Assembly: GCF_913773735.1 (NCBI RefSeq)
Contig: NZ_CAJYEB010000036.1
Span: 1-64,000 of the forward strand
DNA from: an uncultured Massilia sp.
GTDB lineage: Bacteria; Pseudomonadota; Gammaproteobacteria; Burkholderiales; Burkholderiaceae_D
Length of the DNA: 64,000 nucleotides
Direction of reading: 5' to 3'
In this document: one piece after another, positions 59,643-64,000 of the stretch
How the letters are laid out: each line of letters starts with the position of its first letter
Position numbering within the stretch: the stretch's first letter is position 1
Made by a program: the position numbers and the translations under genes
Notes under the pieces: model-generated
Told to the model about the DNA's origin: nothing
Database searches by the model: none
Seen by the model: the letters and a program-made list of their open reading frames with translations, nothing else

Positions 59643-60266
59643 TCAGCCGCGGCGGCGCCGGGCCGCCACGCCGAGCAGGCCCGTGCCTGCCAGCAGCATC
59701 CCGTAGGTGGCCGGTTCCGGCACCGCCAGCACGACGTTGTTGGCGGTCGGCCAGTAGGCGCCGCCATCGTTTTCCAGCGTCACCGAGCGCAGCGCCGTAT
59801 CCGAGACGAAGCCGAGGAAGGTATCGGGCGTGGTGCCGTCCAGCGTGTAGGTGAGCGACGTGCCGTCGTAGGCCGTCAGGATCAGGTTGCCGGAAAGGTA
59901 CTGGCCGGCGATGTCGGAGGTGAAGAAATTGCCGCCGAACGCGCTCACGCCGCCGGTAAAGCCGCTGAACAGGATGGGCTGGGTACGGTTTTCGCTGGAC
60001 AGCCAGTAGTCGCCGCCGGCCCCGCCGGCGCCCCACAGGCCGGCTTCGGAATACGCCTGGTAGCCGTAGGCGCCCGCGCTACGGTCCAGCGTGGCCGGGT
60101 ACGGCGCGACGACCAGGTCGTCGTAGCTGTCGTAGCCCGGCGCCGACACGGCCGCCAGGAAGTCGGCCTGGCTGGTGTAGACGGTGATGTCGGCCCGCGC
60201 CGCGCCGCCGGCGCACAGCAGCGCGGCGAGGACGAGCGGTTTCAGCGCAATCGATGGTTTCTGCAC
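59643..60266 (-). CDS. PEP-CTERM sorting-domain protein
   Basis: 207 residues. Signal peptide (LVLAALLCAGGAARA), a beta-rich domain of about 150 residues starting DITVYTSQADFLAAV, and the C-terminal VPEPATYGMLLAGTGLLGVAARRRR sorting signal in core form VPEPATYGMLLAG. The domain resembles those of other PEP-CTERM proteins with a FLAAV start and Asn/Gly loops; function unknown. GTG start at 60266 with AGGAGAG seven bases before it. Confidence 0.87.
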   Translation of the reverse strand: MQKPSIALKPLVLAALLCAGGAARADITVYTSQADFLAAVSAPGYDSYDDLVVAPYPATLDRSAGAYGYQAYSEAGLWGAGGAGGDYWLSSENRTQPILFSGFTGGVSAFGGNFFTSDIAGQYLSGNLILTAYDGTSLTYTLDGTTPDTFLGFVSDTALRSVTLENDGGAYWPTANNVVLAVPEPATYGMLLAGTGLLGVAARRRRG

Positions 60267-60429
60267 GTTACTCTCCTGTTGGTGGTCGAGGGAACAGCCC
60301 TGCGGGGCTATGCGCAGTAGATACCATCGACCCGGGCGTCGCAATCGCGCCAACGGCCTTTCTGGCGGACTTTGCGCTGCATATAACTGCATGCAGATCG
60401 CCGCGTCCGCCCGCCAGTCCGTCGTGCGT

Positions 60430-62715
60430 TCACTCGCCCGGGTGATACTTGCGTTCGAGCTGTTTCTCGATGTCTTCCTTGTAGAACAGCACGTCCTTGA
60501 ATTCGCCGCGCGCATACATCGCGGCCTGGTCGGCGAAGTGCGGCGACACCGGATCGCCGCTCTGCCCGCCCGCCAGGATGCTTTTCGCGCGCACGCGCGG
60601 CCCGAACTCGACGGCGGCGACGAAACTGTTGCCGCGGTCGCCGTAGATGCGCTTCGTGGTCTGTTTCGCGGTCATGCCGAACGAGGCCAGCGAACCCCAG
60701 TTCGCCGACGTGAATGCGACCGGCCAGCTCGGCCTGGCGTCGTCGTAGCGCTGGTCGACGGCGCCGGACAGGCGCTGGAAGCGGTTGATCTCGCCCCAGG
60801 GCGTGCGCCAGTCGCCGAAGTCGGCCTGCAGCTTGTCGGACGCGCGCGCCAGCGCGGCCAGGCGCTCCTGCGCGTTCAGGCGCGTCTGGACGAAGTCGAC
60901 CACCGGCACGCGGGCGGCGCGCGCGCGCGGCGCGGCGGCCTTGACCATGTCCTGGCCCCAGTACACGGCCAGCGACGTCGGCACCGAGGAGGTCGAGAAG
61001 CGCAGGTCCCAGGCGCGCAGCAGCGCCACCTGCTGCGCCAGCCGGGCCTTGCGCGCGTCGCCGGCGGGCAGCGCGTCCCAGTCGCGCACGACGGCGGGCA
61101 CCAGCGGTTCGAAGGCGGTCAGGTAGCTGTCGTAGGACCTGGCGATCAGGCCGTCGAGCGTCAGGTCCCTGGCATCGTGCAGCACGCGTTCGGCGTGGAT
61201 GCCGCGCGCGTTCTGCGGCAGCGACCACATGTACGCCGGGTACTTCGAACAGTCCGGGCTGCTGGCGCCGAAGCCGGTGCACGGCCAGTTGTTGGTGTTC
61301 GAGATATAGCCGCTGGCGGGATTGAACAGCGTGATCGTTTCCTTGACCTCGTGCAGCCCCTGCCAGTCGGTGGCCGGGTCCCTACCGTCGACGGGTCGTG
61401 TCCAGTCGAAACGCGGGTCGCGGCGCGGGATGAAGTTGCCGTGGAAGTAAGCGATATTGCCGTCGGCATCGGCGTACACGGTATTGTTCGACGAGTTCGT
61501 GCGCAGTTGCATGACCTTGTAGAAGCTGTCGTAGTCGCGCGCCTTGGTGCGGCCGTAGGATTGCATCAGCGCGTGCATCGGGTCGTCCATCATCCGGATC
61601 GCCACCCACTTGCCGCCCTCGCTGCGGATCACCGGACCGTGGTGGGTGAAATAGGCCGTGACGGTGCGCGTGGCCATCCCCCTGGCGGTGCGGTACGGCA
61701 GATCGATGCGTTTCTCGCGCAGCGCGCGCTCCTCGTTGCCGAACTTGTAGAACAACTTGCCACCCTTGCGCACCACGGTCTCCAGGTATTCGTCGATCAC
61801 GTCGCCGCCGCCCGAGGTATGCATCCAGCCGATGCGGTCGTTGAAGCCCTGGTAGATGAAGAACTGGCCCCAGGTCACGGCGCCGTAGGCGTCGAGTCCC
61901 TCTTCGCTGACCATGTGGATTTCCGGACGGAAGTAGAACGACGTGTGCGGATTGATCATCAGCAGCGGATGGCCGCCCGCCGTCCGCTGCGGCGCGATGG
62001 CGAAGCCGTTCGACCCCTTCGGCTCCTCGTCGAAGCCCTTGTCGCCGCGGTCCAGCGCCGCCAGCGCCAGCGCGCGTCCGGCCGCGACCGGTGCGGCCGG
62101 CGTCGCCGCCGCCACCCTGGGCGCCCGGCCGTAGAAGGCTTCCAGCGGCTTGAGCTCGATCTCCTCGATGTCGCCGCCGATGCTGCCCTCGCTGAACGAC
62201 AGCGCCATCCACGGTTCGAAGTGCGCGAGCAGCTTCGGCTTGACCTGCGGATGGGTGGCCAGGTACCAGTTCAGGCCGTCGGCCCAGGCATCCATCAGCT
62301 GGCGCAGCCAGGCCGGGCTCTGCGCATACTTCGCCCGCAGGTCGACCGGGTCGATGTACAGCTTCATGCGCAGGTCGCGCCAGATCTCCTTTTCGCCCTC
62401 CACCTCGGCCAGCCGGCCCAGCGCGTTGATGTAGTTGAGCTCGACACGGTTGAAATCGTCCTCCGCCTGGGCGTACACCATGCCGAACACGGCGTCGGCA
62501 TCGGTCTTGCCGAACACGTGCGGGATGCCCCACTTGTCGCGCAGGATCGTCACGCGCTGCGCCGCGGCCTGCAGGCGCGCCTGCTCGGCCGGCTGGACGG
62601 TGGTGGCGGCCGGCGCGCCGGCCGCCGGGGCGGCGGGTGCCAGCGCGGGGAGCGCGAAGAGCGCGGCGGCGAGGACGGTCGGGACGAGCGGGCGCACGGT
62701 CGGGGCAAGCGGCAT
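60430..62715 (-). CDS. Penicillin acylase family Ntn-hydrolase
   Basis: 761 residues. Signal peptide (about 1-32), alpha region starting VTILRDKWGIPHVFG, spacer near 200-232, and the predicted self-cleavage point before Ser235 in EPKGSNGFAIAP, which becomes the catalytic N-terminal Ser of the beta chain. NPHTSFYFRPEIH and NTNNWPCTGFG follow. Members hydrolyse penicillins, acyl-homoserine lactones or other amides in the periplasm. The substrate is open; aculeacin/AHL acylase activity is possible. It follows the ParB-like gene by 30 bases on the same strand. Confidence 0.88.
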   Translation of the reverse strand: MPLAPTVRPLVPTVLAAALFALPALAPAAPAAGAPAATTVQPAEQARLQAAAQRVTILRDKWGIPHVFGKTDADAVFGMVYAQAEDDFNRVELNYINALGRLAEVEGEKEIWRDLRMKLYIDPVDLRAKYAQSPAWLRQLMDAWADGLNWYLATHPQVKPKLLAHFEPWMALSFSEGSIGGDIEEIELKPLEAFYGRAPRVAAATPAAPVAAGRALALAALDRGDKGFDEEPKGSNGFAIAPQRTAGGHPLLMINPHTSFYFRPEIHMVSEEGLDAYGAVTWGQFFIYQGFNDRIGWMHTSGGGDVIDEYLETVVRKGGKLFYKFGNEERALREKRIDLPYRTARGMATRTVTAYFTHHGPVIRSEGGKWVAIRMMDDPMHALMQSYGRTKARDYDSFYKVMQLRTNSSNNTVYADADGNIAYFHGNFIPRRDPRFDWTRPVDGRDPATDWQGLHEVKETITLFNPASGYISNTNNWPCTGFGASSPDCSKYPAYMWSLPQNARGIHAERVLHDARDLTLDGLIARSYDSYLTAFEPLVPAVVRDWDALPAGDARKARLAQQVALLRAWDLRFSTSSVPTSLAVYWGQDMVKAAAPRARAARVPVVDFVQTRLNAQERLAALARASDKLQADFGDWRTPWGEINRFQRLSGAVDQRYDDARPSWPVAFTSANWGSLASFGMTAKQTTKRIYGDRGNSFVAAVEFGPRVRAKSILAGGQSGDPVSPHFADQAAMYARGEFKDVLFYKEDIEKQLERKYHPGE

Positions 62716-62745
62716 CGAGGGTTCTCCAGTGAGGGGGGATGGGCA

Positions 62746-63558
62746 TCAGGCGCCGGCGCGCAAGGCGGCCAGCTTCTGCTTCAGGACTTCGTTCTCGGTC
62801 ATCAGGGTGGCGACGCGGTCCTTCAGTTCGCCGACCTGGGCGCGCAGCGCCTTGACCTGGTCTTCGGGCGCCTCCGGCAGCGCGTCCTTCTTCGGCTTGG
62901 TGCCGGCGCGCTGCTCGCGCACCTGGCGCGCCGCCTGGCGCAATTCCTTCTTGCCGCCGGCCACCGCCGCCACCTGCGCATCGGCCGGCAGCGAGGCCAC
63001 CGTCGCGGCGGCGCTCACCGAGATGGTGCCGCTGCGCACGGCCTCGACCAGTTCCGGCGCCGCCGTCTTGCGGATGCGCTCGATCTGGCTCAGCGTATTG
63101 GCCGACACGCGCGCGGCCTTGGCCACGTCCTCCCGGGTATGCCAGGGCGGGTCGTTCGGATCGTCCTCGGGCGCGCCGGCCGGCGCGGCCGCGGCGGCAT
63201 CCGCCGGGGGCGCCTCGGCCGCGCGCTGGGCCGCGCGGGCCGCCACGATCTCCTTCTTGCGCAGGGCCAGCATGCCGCGCTGGAAGTCGGACACGCTGCG
63301 GCGCGCCAGGTTGTTGTCGATCACCCACAGCATCACATCCTCGAGCGACTCGAAACGGTCGTTCTGGACGGTGCGGAACGGGATGTCGTGCTTGCGGCAG
63401 ATGTCGTAGCGGTTGTGGCCGTCGATCAGCACGTCGCGCCACAGCACCAGGGCGTCGCGGCATCCCTCGGCGAGCAGGCTGCGCTCCAGCGCCGCGTGCT
63501 CGACGGGCGTCAGGGGATCGATGAAAGAACGGAGTTCGTCGTTGATGGTGATGGTCAC
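62746..63558 (-). CDS. Stand-alone ParB-like nuclease-domain protein
   Basis: 270 residues. N-terminal ParB/Spo0J-like domain with DELRSFIDPLTPVEHAALE, LVLWRDVLIDGHNRYDICRKH (core DGHNRY), a helix-turn-helix-like middle (EDVAKAARVSANTLSQIERI) and a C-terminal coiled coil (KDRVATLMTENEVLKQKLAAL). There is no parA nearby and the gene is not on a plasmid-like segment, so a role in regulation rather than partition is likely. GTG at 63558 with GAGGAT before it; the open frame extends upstream without conservation. Confidence 0.8.
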   Translation of the reverse strand: MTITINDELRSFIDPLTPVEHAALERSLLAEGCRDALVLWRDVLIDGHNRYDICRKHDIPFRTVQNDRFESLEDVMLWVIDNNLARRSVSDFQRGMLALRKKEIVAARAAQRAAEAPPADAAAAAPAGAPEDDPNDPPWHTREDVAKAARVSANTLSQIERIRKTAAPELVEAVRSGTISVSAAATVASLPADAQVAAVAGGKKELRQAARQVREQRAGTKPKKDALPEAPEDQVKALRAQVGELKDRVATLMTENEVLKQKLAALRAGA

Positions 63559-63828
63559 TGCAAATCCTCGAGGCTGCCGCGGACGCGGCGAAAACTTGCC
63601 GAATCGTACACCAAAGCGCTGCCGCCACCAAAACGCCGGCGGCCGCGCCGCCGCCCGGCCCATGGCCGTCGTCGCAGGTAACCCACAGTTTTCACCCTCC
63701 ATCATTGCCGCGGATGTTGAACTAGGGAAAAATTACCGACAATCATTATGCATTGCATAGTAAGTTTCACACTCCTCCCCGCCGCGCGGCATTGCCGTCC
63801 CCTGCTCCACTTTTCCCTGCAGCCCCAC

Positions 63829-64000
63829 ATGACCAACGACATCCAAGCCCAGCCCATCCGCTCCCCGCAGGACGACAACGGCGCCAAGCCCCTCCAGGAC
63901 GCGGCGCTGCCGACCTTCCTCCTCTACCGCGGTGCGGACCCGGCCGCGGTGCAGCAGGGGCACAAGGTGATGTTCATCGTCGACGACGTGGCTGGCTGGA
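63829..64000 (+). CDS. Truncated gene at the right edge, unrecognised
   Basis: An open frame from ATG at 63829 runs 57 codons to the window end. It begins MTNDIQAQPIRSPQDDNG and contains LLYRGADPAAVQQGHKVMF; not recognised. No strong ribosome binding site is seen. An ATG 27 codons upstream at 63748 is in the same frame without a stop but lies in an AT-rich promoter-like region. Coding use from 63829 on is convincing (third-position GC). Confidence 0.6.
   Translation, partial: MTNDIQAQPIRSPQDDNGAKPLQDAALPTFLLYRGADPAAVQQGHKVMFIVDDVAGW

Overview
The window looks like a chromosomal piece of a high-GC betaproteobacterium of the Oxalobacteraceae type (Massilia, Telluria or Duganella-like). The support is high GC by eye, a class I PHA synthase with its PhaR regulator, two PEP-CTERM proteins, the divergent rluD/bamD arrangement, a MSHA-type pilus locus, and betaproteobacterial versions of rimO, trxC and ctp/prc. 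The genus is an inference; there is no rRNA in the window. No rRNA, tRNA, CRISPR array or prophage was recognised.

Layout. 1-3.2 kb: the edge of a truncated minus-strand gene, then an operon of two M16 peptidase subunits, one with the zinc motif and one without. 3.2-9.5 kb, minus strand: a complete RsbR-RsbS-RsbT stressosome module, followed by an RsbT-like ATPase/SpoIIE phosphatase fusion and two histidine kinase genes. 9.75-10.63 kb: an IS1595-type insertion sequence. 10.7-17.3 kb: an EamA exporter, a class V aminotransferase, a glycerate kinase/MFS transporter/CdaR regulator module and a VOC protein. 17.4-23.1 kb: a conserved-looking Cys-containing small protein, a MoaD-like/Mut7-C RNase fusion, DUF72, trxC, a small membrane protein, metC and rimO. 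23.2-28.8 kb: phaR, phaC, a small membrane protein, pgeF, rluD and bamD. A 122-bp internally deleted copy of the IS lies just after bamD. 29-31.9 kb: yaaA, a PIN-domain protein, an aminotransferase and a DoxX-like membrane protein.

31.9-43.4 kb, minus strand: the MSHA pilus locus in the order mshE, mshG, mshF-like, two tandem pilins, mshI, a PilN-like gene, mshJ, mshK, mshL, mshM, mshN. Most junctions overlap by 1-4 bases. It is divergent from a 1,534-residue hybrid sensor kinase whose stop overlaps the start of a REC-GGDEF diguanylate cyclase. MshE carries an MshEN (c-di-GMP binding) N-terminus, so kinase, cyclase and pilus motor form a plausible signalling chain.

49.3-51.6 kb is an AT-richer accessory block with a trypsin-like secreted protease and an unrecognised secreted helical protein. 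51.8-54.6 kb holds a MaoC-like hydratase with two acyl-CoA dehydrogenases of the heteromeric PimC/PimD type. 54.8-63.6 kb holds a Gly/Thr-repeat PEP-CTERM protein, the Ctp/Prc protease, an M50-like membrane protein, thymidine kinase, a second PEP-CTERM protein, a penicillin-acylase-family enzyme and a stand-alone ParB-like protein. The right edge cuts an unrecognised plus-strand gene.

The strongest structural findings are the IS-derived MITE with a perfect 8-bp target duplication, REP-like palindromes whose TAG supplies the stop codon of two genes, the stressosome wired to a two-component relay, and the protease/secreted-protein pair.
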